This document shows, one piece after another, positions 8,671 through 17,628 of a DNA stretch of 64,000 bases. A program made the position numbers and the translations under genes. Where the stretch lies: assembly GCA_017312345.1 (NCBI GenBank), contig BLAA01000001.1:372001-436000 (forward strand), given 5' to 3'. The DNA comes from Candidatus Denitrolinea symbiosum. GTDB lineage: Bacteria; Chloroflexota; Anaerolineae; Anaerolineales; Villigracilaceae. Every line of letters begins with the position of its first letter. The stretch's first letter is position 1. The notes under the pieces are model-generated. The model was not told the DNA's origin. It saw only the letters and a list, made by a program, of their open reading frames with translations, and ran no database searches.

Positions 8671-9480
8671 ATGGTCACCTTCCGTGAATTGCTGGCGGGG
8701 TTCGAAGCGTTGCCCATTCGGGGGCGGGCCGTCATCGCGCACGCCTCGTACAAATCGCTGGGACGCGTGCAGGGCGGGCCCAAGGCGGTCATCGACGCGC
8801 TGCTGAAGACCTGCGCCTCGGTCGTCATACCGACGTTCACCTACGGGACGATGGTGACGCCGCTGGCCGGCCCGCCCAACAACGGGCTGGACTACGCCGC
8901 CGAGGAGGCCAGCCGCCGCGCCGGCGGCTCCAGCCTGACCTACGACGCGCTCCCGTTCCGAAGCGATATGCCCGCCGACGAGGAGATGGGCATCCTGGCC
9001 GAGACGCTGCGCCGGCGCCCGGACGCGAAGCGCAGCCTGCATCCCATCTTTTCCTTCGCGGGCGTCAACGCCGAACACACCCTCGGGCGTCAGACCATCT
9101 ACGATCCGCTCGCGCCCATCGGCGCCCTGGCGGAAAAAGACGGCTGGGCGTTGTTGATCGGCGTGGACCACACAGTCAACACCAGCATCCACTATGCCGA
9201 GAAACTGGCCGGGCGGAGACAATTCGTCCGCTGGGCGCGGCTGTCCCGCCGCATTGTAGAATGTCCCAACTTCCCCGGCGATTCGGCCGGGTTCAATGAG
9301 ATCGCGCCATACCTCGAAAACGACGCGCAGACCGTCACCGTCGGCGAAGCGCGCGTGCGGGCCATTCCCCTTTCGCAACTCTTCATCCACGTCAAGGCGC
9401 TCTTAAAAGCGGACCCGCTGGCGTTGCTGTGCCAGCGGGATTCTTGTGGACGGTGCAGGGCGGTGAGAGAGACGATCTAG
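8671..9480 (+). CDS. AAC(3)-family N-acetyltransferase
   Basis: A 269-residue protein of the Antibiotic_NAT fold (aminoglycoside 3-N-acetyltransferase family). Family features are VIAHASYKSLG, GGPKAVIDALL, VIPTFTY, LHPIFSFAGVN and GVDHTVNTSIHYAEK. Many environmental members are not resistance enzymes and acetylate unknown amines, so resistance should not be assumed. It lies 12 nt downstream of the crotonase gene and is convergent with the secreted hydrolase. A Cys-rich tail (CQRDSCGRCRAV) extends the C-terminus. Confidence 0.82.
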   Translation: MVTFRELLAGFEALPIRGRAVIAHASYKSLGRVQGGPKAVIDALLKTCASVVIPTFTYGTMVTPLAGPPNNGLDYAAEEASRRAGGSSLTYDALPFRSDMPADEEMGILAETLRRRPDAKRSLHPIFSFAGVNAEHTLGRQTIYDPLAPIGALAEKDGWALLIGVDHTVNTSIHYAEKLAGRRQFVRWARLSRRIVECPNFPGDSAGFNEIAPYLENDAQTVTVGEARVRAIPLSQLFIHVKALLKADPLALLCQRDSCGRCRAVRETI

Positions 9481-9492
9481 CCCGTAAAAACC

Positions 9493-11472
9493 CTATTCCG
9501 ACAGATCGACTTCCAGCCCATCGTACGTCCCCGTGACGGAGAGATTGCCGTCCTTATCGCGCGTGTACGTCAGAACGCCTTCGGCCAGCCCGCTGACGGA
9601 GACGCTCAGCGTAAATGTCTCCCAATCGTAACTGTTAAGTCCTTCCCCCGTCAGCGTGAACCCCTCCGAAAAGGCGCAGTTGTTGAAGGTGAATTTCTCG
9701 CCTTCATTGACCGCTTCAAAGGTCAGCGTCCCGCCGAACGGACAGCCGAGGCTGGTAGTCGTTTCGGCGTCCCAGTAATAATATTCGGGCAGGTAATAGA
9801 TCTCGTCGTCCACCGAGGCCAGCGCCTCGAGCGGACTCTCAAAGTCTGCCGCGCTGGCCGGCGCGAGTGGGACGAACTCGCTGGCGACCACGCCTTTACA
9901 GGAGACCTGGCGCGCGGGCATGATGTCGGCCACGAGGAAGGCGGTGACGAGATCGTCCACGCAGGGGTTCCCCCAGCCGAAGAGGATGTGCGGACCGCCC
10001 GTCTCGGCGATGAAACTCCCATTCTCCAGCCGCGAAGCCACGGCCTGCGCGCCCTCGTACGGGGTGGCGGGGTCGGCGGTCCCGTTCAGGACGATGGTCG
10101 GGATGCCGCTGGCGGCGAGCGGCGCGGGACGCTCGATTTGGGCCGCGGCGCCCGGCCAGAAAGCGCAGGGCAGGTCGCCATAGAAGACGGAGGTAAAGCG
10201 CGTCAGGCTGGATTCCAACGCGTCGCCCGCGCGGATGTAGGCTTCGGCGCGCGCTTCGGGCGTGTCGCCGGGATAGGCGTAGTCCTGGCATTCCACGCCG
10301 TAGTAGACCGCGTCCGAGTAGGACGGGTCGGGGACGGCCTCCAGCGTTTCGGGGTCGAGGCCGAGCGAATCGTAGAGAATGCGCGCCATCGGGACGAGGT
10401 CTCCGTTTCGCGAATATGCCGCCAGGGCGCGCAGGAAGATCATGCGCTCGGCTTCAGAGTACATATATCCGCTGGCGGCGGTTTCGAGATCGGAGAAGGC
10501 GAGCGCGCGGCTCTCCATCCCGCCCGAGGGGAGCGGAAAATCGAAGGGCAGGGAAGCCTGCTTCAGTTTCCCTGCGAGGTCGTCGTAAACTTTGACCGCG
10601 TCCGCGCCCATATCGGCGGCGCAGAGCGGGTCGTCGTTGCAGGCGTTGAGCGTCACCACCAGCGTGTCGTTGAAGGCCTGCGCCTGCGTGACGTAGAAAT
10701 CCGTGCCGGAGAGGGTCAAGTCCACCGTGCCGTCGAGGAGCAGACCGGCGAGCCGGTCGGGATGGGCGGCGGCGTAGGTCTGCGCGTATTGCGTGCCGTA
10801 ACTTTCGCCGTAGAGCCAGAACTTGTCCGCGCCCATGGCCTGGCGAAAGACCTCGAGGTCCTCCACGGCCTGGTCGGTGCCGAGGTAGGGAAGGTAGGCC
10901 GGGTTGCCCATTTCGGCGACGCAGTCTTGCGCGAAGCCGCGCGCGGTCGAGACCAGGGCCGCTTCGTTTGCCGCGGTGGACGCGTCCCAGTCGGCGCGGT
11001 AGAAGGCGGCGGCCGCGGCGGCGCATTGCAATCCGCCCGAAAGTCCCACGCCGCGCTGGTCGAAGAAGACGATGTCAAAGTATTCGGGGATGGAGGGGTC
11101 GTACGACGAGACATAGTTGTCCGCGCTGAGCAGGCCCGACGCGCCGGGGCCGCCTGTGGCGACGACGAGCATGCCTTTGCGCACGCCGCTCGCGGGCAGG
11201 ACGCCGAACACAACATCCAACGTCCCGCCGCTGGGGTTGAAGTGATCGTACGGGACTGCGAGCGTGACGCAGGTGAATTCGCTGTCGGGGCAGGGCTCGC
11301 CGCCGAGTCTTTCCAGACGCGCGGCGGTGTCCTCCTCCGCGTCGGTCCCGGCTGTGACGGTGTCCGTGGCGCTGGCGGGCTTGACAAGCGCGGTCGTCGG
11401 CGCGGGCGCGGACGGCGCGCAGGCTTGCGCGAACAAAGTCATCAGGGCGAAGAGCGCGAAGAGTTTTTTCAT
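9493..11472 (-). CDS. Secreted lipoprotein alpha/beta hydrolase (S33 prolyl/tripeptidyl aminopeptidase-like)
   Basis: A 659-residue lipoprotein precursor: hydrophobic signal with lipobox LFAQAC, then a Thr/Ala/Pro linker. The hydrolase domain has ATGGPGASG, the family motif FFDQRGVGLSG, the nucleophile elbow GESYG, the acid in NGTADPATP and the histidine in GGPHILFG. This matches secreted tripeptidyl aminopeptidases and proline iminopeptidases of clan SC. About 110 residues after the hydrolase form an extra beta-rich C-terminal domain of unknown role. The frame opens at 11496, but the ATG at 11472 follows AAAGGA by 6 nt and gives the canonical signal peptide. Confidence 0.88.
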   Translation of the reverse strand: MKKLFALFALMTLFAQACAPSAPAPTTALVKPASATDTVTAGTDAEEDTAARLERLGGEPCPDSEFTCVTLAVPYDHFNPSGGTLDVVFGVLPASGVRKGMLVVATGGPGASGLLSADNYVSSYDPSIPEYFDIVFFDQRGVGLSGGLQCAAAAAAFYRADWDASTAANEAALVSTARGFAQDCVAEMGNPAYLPYLGTDQAVEDLEVFRQAMGADKFWLYGESYGTQYAQTYAAAHPDRLAGLLLDGTVDLTLSGTDFYVTQAQAFNDTLVVTLNACNDDPLCAADMGADAVKVYDDLAGKLKQASLPFDFPLPSGGMESRALAFSDLETAASGYMYSEAERMIFLRALAAYSRNGDLVPMARILYDSLGLDPETLEAVPDPSYSDAVYYGVECQDYAYPGDTPEARAEAYIRAGDALESSLTRFTSVFYGDLPCAFWPGAAAQIERPAPLAASGIPTIVLNGTADPATPYEGAQAVASRLENGSFIAETGGPHILFGWGNPCVDDLVTAFLVADIMPARQVSCKGVVASEFVPLAPASAADFESPLEALASVDDEIYYLPEYYYWDAETTTSLGCPFGGTLTFEAVNEGEKFTFNNCAFSEGFTLTGEGLNSYDWETFTLSVSVSGLAEGVLTYTRDKDGNLSVTGTYDGLEVDLSE

Positions 11473-11527
11473 GTTGGATTCCTTTTCCGGCGTCAACGGG
11501 AAAATCTTAAAGCCAGCCGCATCCGTC

Positions 11528-14500
11528 CTATTGCAGCAGGATCGGCTCGATGCGCCAGTTCTCTTCGTCCGCCACTTTTCTCAGGCGCGCCAAAAGTTCG
11601 GGGCAGATACGCGTCGTATCGTTGGGGAAATCAATCAGGTGTCCCTTGCCGTTTTCGAAGATCTGGAACGAGAAGCGGTCGCGCCCGTGGAAAGAGATCA
11701 GCGTGCCGTAGATCGTCTTGATGCGGCGTTTGTCCACGGCGTTATCCGGGCTGGGACGCAGGACGATCGTGATCTGCTGCGGCGGACGCTCGCGCTCCTC
11801 GGTCTCCGCGAGGGGAACATAGATGGATGGCAGGACGGGAGGCGGGACGTCGGGGATATAAGTCGGATTGTCAGCCCCACTTAGACCTGCCGCTTCCATT
11901 CCTGACCGCGAAGCGGGTTCTGTTTCCTTGAACGGAATCTCCTCCGGCGCGCGCATGACTGGCTCGAGCGTTTGCGGCGGCGCGTAGGTCGAGATATTAT
12001 CCCGACCTGCCGATTTCGGCTGCGGACGCGCGGCGATGGCGGCCTCGTCGAACGAGGGCTGCCATTCGTCGTCCCAGCCCGCAGGGAAGTTTTCGGGCGG
12101 AGGAGGCATGTCGTCATTGGACAAATTGGCAGTTCGACCGACAGGGTAGGAGGGCTTGGATTCCGCGACCGCGAACGCGGAGCGGGCGGAAGTCGGCTTG
12201 GGCGGCTGAGTCGCTTTTTGGACGGAGGCCGCTTTCGGCGTCGGGAATGATGCGACGCGTCGGGGGGATTCGGATACGCCGCGCGGTTTGAGAGTCGCAG
12301 GAGGGGAATCGTCCGCGGGGACGGTCATCGAAAATTCGGTGCGGATGTTGTCCACGAGGATTTTCGGCGGGGTGTTGGTGGCGTCCACTTTGCCTTCGAC
12401 GAGGACGATCTTGCCCTGCGTGAGGGTGGACTGGAAGCGTTCCCAGGTCTTCGGGAAGAGGACGAGTTCGATCACGCCCTGGATGTCCTCGATGGCGACG
12501 AAGCCCATCGGTTTGCCGCTTTTGGTGGTGTAGGGGCGGATGGATTCGACGCTGCCCGCCACGCGCACGCGTTCTTCGTGGCTGGCTTCGCCAAGCTGCG
12601 CGGAGAAGTAACTGACGAGTTGGGCGAGCGTTTTCTGGTAGGGCGTGAGCGGGTGGTCGGAGATGTACATGCCGATGAGTTCGCGCTCCCAGTTGAGGGC
12701 GTCGCGGCGGTCCACGTCTTTCACGTCGGGCAGGCGGATCTGTTCGACCGCGCCGGAGTCCGCGCCGAAGAGACTCATCTGTCCCGCGTCGGCGGCGCGG
12801 AAGTGCGCGCTGGAGACGGCGATGAGGCGTTCCATGCCCGCGAGGAGCGCGGCGCGGTTGCCGAAGGCGTCCAGCGCGCCGACTTTGATGAGGAATTCGA
12901 GGGAGCGTTTGCCGACGGCGCGCAAGTCCACGCGGGCGGCGAGGTCGTTCAGGTCTTTGAAGGCGCCGTCCTTTTTGCGCGCTTCGACAAGCAAATTCAC
13001 CGCCGCCTCGCCGACGTTTTTCACCGCGCCCAGCCCGAAGCGGATGGCGGGACCTTCGGCGCGGTCTTCGATCTCGAAGTCCCAGCCCGAGGCGTTGACG
13101 TCGGGCGCGAGGACGGGGACGCCCATCGAGCGCGCGTCCGCCACGTAGTAGGCCACTTTTTCGGTCTGGCTTTTGGAGGCGGAGAGCAGCGCGGTCATGT
13201 ATTCGACAGGGTAGTGCGCCTTGAGGTAGGCGGTCTCGACCGCGATGACGCCGTAGTCTGCGGCGTGACTGCGGTTGAAGCCGTAGCGCGCGAACTCCTC
13301 CCAGTCGTGGTAGATGGCTTCGGCGATGGATTTCTCCATCCCTTTTTCCAGCGCGCCTTTGACGAATTTTGCGCGGTGCATGGCGATCTTGTCGGCTTTT
13401 TTCTTCGAGATGGCCGAGCGCAGTTCGTCCGACTCGGAGGGAGTGTAACCGCCCAATTCGACGGCGGCGCGCATCAACTGTTCCTGATAGACGGGGATGC
13501 CGTAAGTGGATTCGTAAATGGGACGCAGCGCCTCGTGGCGATATTCCACCTCGGCTTCGCCGTGCATGCGCGCGATGTAATCGGGGATGAAGGCCATCGG
13601 GCCGGGACGGTATAACGCCACCATCGCGATGACGTGTTCCACCGTCTGCGGTTTCATCTGTACCATGTAACGCGTCATCCCGCCGCCTTCCACCTGGAAG
13701 AGGCCGGCGGTGTTGCCCGCGCCCATCAACTCGAAGGACTTCGGGTCGTCGAGCGGGATGTTCCGCAGGTTGAATTCCTTACCGTGACGTTTGTTGATCA
13801 GATCGCAGGCTTTCGCCATGACGGTGAGCGTGATGAGTCCGAGGAAGTCCACTTTCAACATGCCGAGCGAGGAGAGGATGCCCATCTCGAATTGGGTGAC
13901 GGTCTTGATGGGCGTCTCTTCGGAGTTGGAGGTGGGACGGTGCAGCGGGAGATATTCGGTCAGCGGTTTGTCGCTGATGACCACGCCCGCGGCGTGCGTG
14001 CCGGCGTTGCGCACCGTCCCTTCCATTTTCGCGGCGATGTCGATCAACTCGCGCATCTGCGGGTCGGTATCGTAGATCTTCTTGAAATCGGGGACGGCCA
14101 GCGCGTCGGCCATGGTGGTGTTGCGTCCCGAAACGAACGGGACGAGTTTGGCGACCTTGTCCACCGCGCTGAGTTCGATGCCTTTGACGCGCGCCACGTC
14201 GCGCAGCGAGGCTTTCGTCCCCATTGTGCCGAAGGTGATGATCTGCGCCACTTTGTCGTCGCCGTATTTGCGGGCGCAATATTCGAGCATCTCGGCGCGG
14301 CGGTCGTCGCGGAAGTCGAGATCAATGTCGGGCATTTCGCGGCGGCCCGGGTTGAGGAAGCGCTCGAAGAGCAGGTCATGCGCCAGCGGGTCCACGAGGG
14401 TGATGTCGAGCGCGTAGGCCACGATGGATCCCGCCGCGGAGCCGCGCGCGTTGTACCAGATGTTCGTCTCGCGGGCGTGACGGCACAAGTCCCAGACGAT

Positions 14501-15517
14501 GAGGAAGTAGGCGTCGAATCCCATTTTGTGGATGACGCCCAGCTCGTATTCGAGTCGTTCGCGAACCCGCGCGTCGGTTGACCGGCTCCCGTAGCGGCGA
14601 CCCAGCCCCTCGTCGCAGAGGGAGCGGAGGTAGGTCGGCGCGGTGAATCCCTCCGGGACGGGGAATTCGGGCAGGTGATATTCCTTGAAAGACAAGTCCA
14701 CATTGCAGCGTTCGGCGATGAGCAGCGTGTTGCTGATCGCCTCGGGGACTTCCGCGAAGATGCGGCTCATCTCCTCGGGCGCGCGGAGGTAGTAGGACGA
14801 GTCGGACATCCTCATGCGTTCTTTGTCGTCGAGGTGCGCGTTGGTCTGGATGGCGAGCAGGATGTCCTGGTATTGATAATCCTCCGGCTCGATGTAGTGG
14901 ACGTCGTTGGTGGCGACAAATTTCGCGCTGTAGCGCGCGCCGAGTTCGACGAGTTTGCGGTTCAGTTCGAGGATTTCGGGGATGTCGTGCTGTTGCAGTT
15001 CGAGGAAGAAGCGGTCGGGACCGAAGACGTCGTAATACCAGTTGATGCGCTTCACGGCCTCTTCGGGGTTTTCGCGCAGGATGGCCTCGGGGATTTCGGC
15101 GGCCATACAGCCCGAGGTGGCGATCAGCCCTTCGGCGTGCGCGGCGAGGAAGTCGTGGTCTATGCGGGGATAGTAGTACATCCCCTCCAGCTGCGCGGCG
15201 GACGCGATCTTGAGCAGGTTTTTATAGCCCGTCTCGTTCTCCGCCAGCAGGAGGAGGTGGGAGGAACTGCGGTCCAGTTTGGAGTCGCGGTCTTTCATCG
15301 TGCGAGCGGCCATGTAGGCTTCGATGCCGATGATGGGTTTGACGCCCGCGTTTTTCGCCGCGTTGAAGAATTCGATCACGCCGAACATCGTCCCGTGGTC
15401 CGTGATGGCGACCGCGGGCATGTTCATCTCTTTGACGCGCGCCGTCAGCTTCTGAATGTTCGAGAAGCCGTCAAGAAGCGAATAGTTGGTGTGGACGTGG
15501 AGGTGGGCGAAAGACAT
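11528..15517 (-). CDS. dnaE: DNA polymerase III subunit alpha
   Basis: A replicative polymerase of 1329 residues. The N-terminal PHP domain begins FAHLHVHTNYSLLDG and contains AITDHGTMFG. The catalytic palm shows PDIDLDF, with acid residues that bind metal. A helix-hairpin-helix and an OB fold (RVAGSVESIRPY, about residues 990-1060) follow. A Pro/Ser-rich low-complexity linker of about 180 residues (1065-1245) leads to a final 80-residue folded part ending in RIEPILLQ. This is the DnaE1 type. The frame can start at TTG 15529, but ATG 15517 gives the standard MSFAHLHVHT. A TATAAT preceded by TGC (extended -10) lies at 15556-15561. Confidence 0.97.
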   Translation of the reverse strand: MSFAHLHVHTNYSLLDGFSNIQKLTARVKEMNMPAVAITDHGTMFGVIEFFNAAKNAGVKPIIGIEAYMAARTMKDRDSKLDRSSSHLLLLAENETGYKNLLKIASAAQLEGMYYYPRIDHDFLAAHAEGLIATSGCMAAEIPEAILRENPEEAVKRINWYYDVFGPDRFFLELQQHDIPEILELNRKLVELGARYSAKFVATNDVHYIEPEDYQYQDILLAIQTNAHLDDKERMRMSDSSYYLRAPEEMSRIFAEVPEAISNTLLIAERCNVDLSFKEYHLPEFPVPEGFTAPTYLRSLCDEGLGRRYGSRSTDARVRERLEYELGVIHKMGFDAYFLIVWDLCRHARETNIWYNARGSAAGSIVAYALDITLVDPLAHDLLFERFLNPGRREMPDIDLDFRDDRRAEMLEYCARKYGDDKVAQIITFGTMGTKASLRDVARVKGIELSAVDKVAKLVPFVSGRNTTMADALAVPDFKKIYDTDPQMRELIDIAAKMEGTVRNAGTHAAGVVISDKPLTEYLPLHRPTSNSEETPIKTVTQFEMGILSSLGMLKVDFLGLITLTVMAKACDLINKRHGKEFNLRNIPLDDPKSFELMGAGNTAGLFQVEGGGMTRYMVQMKPQTVEHVIAMVALYRPGPMAFIPDYIARMHGEAEVEYRHEALRPIYESTYGIPVYQEQLMRAAVELGGYTPSESDELRSAISKKKADKIAMHRAKFVKGALEKGMEKSIAEAIYHDWEEFARYGFNRSHAADYGVIAVETAYLKAHYPVEYMTALLSASKSQTEKVAYYVADARSMGVPVLAPDVNASGWDFEIEDRAEGPAIRFGLGAVKNVGEAAVNLLVEARKKDGAFKDLNDLAARVDLRAVGKRSLEFLIKVGALDAFGNRAALLAGMERLIAVSSAHFRAADAGQMSLFGADSGAVEQIRLPDVKDVDRRDALNWERELIGMYISDHPLTPYQKTLAQLVSYFSAQLGEASHEERVRVAGSVESIRPYTTKSGKPMGFVAIEDIQGVIELVLFPKTWERFQSTLTQGKIVLVEGKVDATNTPPKILVDNIRTEFSMTVPADDSPPATLKPRGVSESPRRVASFPTPKAASVQKATQPPKPTSARSAFAVAESKPSYPVGRTANLSNDDMPPPPENFPAGWDDEWQPSFDEAAIAARPQPKSAGRDNISTYAPPQTLEPVMRAPEEIPFKETEPASRSGMEAAGLSGADNPTYIPDVPPPVLPSIYVPLAETEERERPPQQITIVLRPSPDNAVDKRRIKTIYGTLISFHGRDRFSFQIFENGKGHLIDFPNDTTRICPELLARLRKVADEENWRIEPILLQ

Positions 15518-15555
15518 TCCGGCGCTCAATAATCAGCGTTCAGTGGGTTGGAGCG

Positions 15556-15561
15556 ATTATA
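15556..15561 (-). promoter_or_regulatory. Extended -10 box upstream of dnaE
   Basis: TGC-TATAAT on the minus strand, 38 nt before the dnaE ATG. No good -35 at 17 bp; the TG extension may compensate. Confidence 0.5.
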
Positions 15562-15600
15562 GCACGCGTGTTCAGGAAACAACTTAACAAGCCGAATCAA

Positions 15601-15627
15601 TATGCCTCCGTCGTCTGCGGAGGCATA
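15601..15627 (-). terminator. Perfect 10-bp hairpin between the STAS-like gene and dnaE
   Basis: TATGCCTCCG (15601-15610) and CGGAGGCATA (15618-15627) with a 7-nt loop. There is no clear T-run, so it is a probable but not typical terminator of the upstream minus-strand gene. Confidence 0.45.
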
Positions 15628-15652
15628 ATCGAGCGAGCGGGATTCGCGCCTG

Positions 15653-16027
15653 CTACTCGGCCGCCCGGTTTTCGACCAGCCAGTTTTTGGCGTCCTCGAT
15701 ATCGTCGAAAGGCACGATGGGAATCTTGGAAAACCGATTGACCAGTTGAAGAAGAAGCCGGGACGATCCCGTAACGCCCACCACGGCGGCCTTCGCGATG
15801 AACGGGCTAGACCGCTCCGCGCTCACCTGCAAATATTTGATCACATCTACAGAACCGACCGAGCCGCGCACGTCGTTCAGGATCAAGACCGAATGTGACG
15901 GCTCCGCCATGACGACGGCGTCCGCCTCGTCGCATTCCGCGATGACCCCTTCGTCGTCCAGGCCGAAATGCGACAGGTCGAAATAGAAAATACGGGTCCC
16001 CCGATGTATCTCCCAACGTGATTTCAT
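15653..16027 (-). CDS. STAS/SpoIIAA-like domain protein
   Basis: A 124-residue protein with alternating strands and helices as in STAS/SpoIIAA-like proteins: an Arg/Ile-rich first strand (RGTRIFYFDLSHF), a central strand SVLILNDVRGS followed by a helix, then KAAVVGVTGSSRLLLQLVNRF and a final helix ending in WLVENRAAE. Such domains bind nucleotides or lipids or act as anti-anti-sigma factors; nothing nearby suggests a partner. The frame could begin at 16138, but the ATG at 16027 has AGAGG about 7 nt upstream and starts with the first strand. Confidence 0.6.
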   Translation of the reverse strand: MKSRWEIHRGTRIFYFDLSHFGLDDEGVIAECDEADAVVMAEPSHSVLILNDVRGSVGSVDVIKYLQVSAERSSPFIAKAAVVGVTGSSRLLLQLVNRFSKIPIVPFDDIEDAKNWLVENRAAE

Positions 16028-16099
16028 GAGGCCTCTGCGCTGCGTCCTTCCATGTGACTGAAACCAAGCGGACATATTATAAATCAGAAAGCGCGCCTG

Positions 16100-16133
16100 A
16101 AAAAAGTCGGCCTGCCTCACGGCAAGCCGACTT
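16100..16133 (-). terminator. Rho-independent terminator of the cDPG-synthetase-like gene
   Basis: On the minus strand, GTCGGCTTGCC and GGCAGGCCGAC pair around a GTGA loop (one G-U) and are followed by TTTTTT. It lies 27 nt downstream of the stop at 16160. Confidence 0.88.
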
Positions 16134-16158
16134 CTCACTACTCTCTGTTCTCTACTCT
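16131..16158. repeat. CT-type micro-repeat after the cDPG-synthetase-like gene
   Basis: CACTACTCTCTGTTCTCTACTCTCTTAC: ACTCTCT occurs twice around GTTCTCT, the same vocabulary as at 3390-3459, 35703-35735 and 36418-36452. Confidence 0.5.
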
Positions 16159-16159
16159 C

Positions 16160-17482
16160 TTACTTCTTTTTCCCGAACTTCTTCATCAGGAGGTCCGTCA
16201 ACGTCGGCTGGCCGATCTCCTGAAGTTCGTAGCGGACGCGCTGGTGCGGCTTGTTGATCTTGACGACGCGCGTCAGGTCAATCGGCGTGCCGATGACGAC
16301 CATGTCCACGTCCGAGGCGTTGATGGTGGCCTCGAGGTCGCGCGTCTGCGCTTCGCCGTAGCCCATGGCGGGCAGGATGGGTCCCGTCTTCGGGTACTTG
16401 GCGTACGTGGCCGCGATGGACTTGACCGCGAACGGACGCGGGTCCACAATCTCTTTCGCGCCGAAGCGGCGGGCGGCGACGTATCCTGCGCCGTAGGCCA
16501 TCTCGCCGTGCGTCAGGGTGGGACCGTCCTCCACGACCAGGACGCGCTTGCCCTGGATCGCGGCGGGATCGTCCACGAAGAGCGGGGAGGCCGCCTCGAT
16601 CTGGACCGCGGCCGGGTTCAGCCTGCGCAGCGACTCGCGCACCGCGATCACCGCGTCGGGGTTGGCCGTGTCCACCTTGTTCAGCACGAACGCGTCCGCC
16701 ATGCGGACGTTGGTCTCGCCGGGATAGTAGGCCGTCTCGTGGCCGGGACGGTGCGGGTCCGCCACGACGATCTGGTAATCGGGGACGTAGAACGGGAAGT
16801 CGTTGTTGCCGCCGTCCCAAAGAATGATGTCGGCTTCCTGCTCGGCGCGGCGGACGATCTTCTCGTAGTCCACGCCCGCGTAGATGATGACGCCGATGTC
16901 AATGTGCGGCTCGTATTCCTCGCGCTCCTCGATGGTGCATTCGTACTCGTCGAGGTCGTCGTAACTGGCGTAGCGCTGGACTTCCTGCGCGACCAAATTC
17001 CCGTATGGCATCGGGTGACGGATGGCCGCGACTTTGTATCCCATCTCTTTCAGGATGAGCGCCACCCGCCGCGTGGTCTGACTTTTACCGGCCCCCGTCC
17101 GAACCGCGCTGATCGAGACGACCGGCTTCGTGGACTTGATCTGCGTGTACTTCGTCCCCATGATGCGGAAGTCCGCGCCCGCGGCGTTGACCATGCTGGC
17201 CTTGTGCATCACGTACTCGTGCGGCACGTCGCTGTACGCGAACACGACCTGCTCCACGCCATACTGCTTGATCAGGTCGAGCAGTTCTTCCTCCGCGCGG
17301 ATGGGGATTCCCTTCGGGTACTGCGCGCCCGCCAGCTCGGTCGGGTAGACGCGTCCCTCGATGTCGGGGATCTGCGTGGCGGTGAAGGCCACCACCTCGT
17401 AGTCCTTGTTGCCGCGGAAGAACGTGTTGAAGTTGTGGAAGTCGCGTCCCGCCGCGCCCATGATGAGAGTTTTGATTGGCAT
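16160..17482 (-). CDS. Cyclic 2,3-diphosphoglycerate synthetase-like GTPase/ATPase
   Basis: A 440-residue protein. An N-terminal Rossmann-like part (MGAAGRDFHNF) is followed by a P-loop (ISAVRTGAGKSQTTR, about residues 125-139), a Walker-B-like IILWDGGNNDFPF, and NKVD near residue 270, which suits GTP-type specificity. This order matches cyclic 2,3-diphosphoglycerate synthetase of thermophilic methanogens and its bacterial homologs. In archaea the enzyme makes the thermoprotectant cDPG; the product in this bacterium is unknown. An AGGAG lies 8 nt before the ATG and a strong terminator follows, so it is probably a single-gene unit. Confidence 0.72.
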   Translation of the reverse strand: MPIKTLIMGAAGRDFHNFNTFFRGNKDYEVVAFTATQIPDIEGRVYPTELAGAQYPKGIPIRAEEELLDLIKQYGVEQVVFAYSDVPHEYVMHKASMVNAAGADFRIMGTKYTQIKSTKPVVSISAVRTGAGKSQTTRRVALILKEMGYKVAAIRHPMPYGNLVAQEVQRYASYDDLDEYECTIEEREEYEPHIDIGVIIYAGVDYEKIVRRAEQEADIILWDGGNNDFPFYVPDYQIVVADPHRPGHETAYYPGETNVRMADAFVLNKVDTANPDAVIAVRESLRRLNPAAVQIEAASPLFVDDPAAIQGKRVLVVEDGPTLTHGEMAYGAGYVAARRFGAKEIVDPRPFAVKSIAATYAKYPKTGPILPAMGYGEAQTRDLEATINASDVDMVVIGTPIDLTRVVKINKPHQRVRYELQEIGQPTLTDLLMKKFGKKK

Positions 17483-17585
17483 AGGTTTGCTCCTATCGTT
17501 TCAGCCGCGTCGGGGACAGTGTCCGGGCGGCCCGGCTTGAGTTTTGAGCCGCTTCGTTTTTACCCGGCGCGACATGATTCTAAAT

Positions 17586-17621
17586 AAAAACAGGCTAAAA
17601 GCAAGGTGACTTTCAGCCTGT
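17586..17621 (-). terminator. Rho-independent terminator of argS
   Basis: On the minus strand ACAGGCT and AGCCTGT pair, extended by GAAAG/CTTTT, followed by TTTTTATTT. It lies 8 nt after the argS stop. Confidence 0.8.
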
Positions 17622-17628
17622 CTTTCTT

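Noticed and set aside
7858..9390. 510-residue antisense frame over the crotonase and AAC(3)-like genes
   Set aside because: It is a high-GC shadow with no family features. The plus-strand genes have catalytic residues, a promoter and Shine-Dalgarno sites.
8671..9480. AAC(3)-like gene as an acquired resistance gene
   Set aside because: Base composition matches the neighbours and there are no mobile elements. Chromosomal family members often have other roles.
12578..13615. 345-residue antisense frame inside dnaE
   Set aside because: It is a composition artefact opposite the catalytic core of DnaE.
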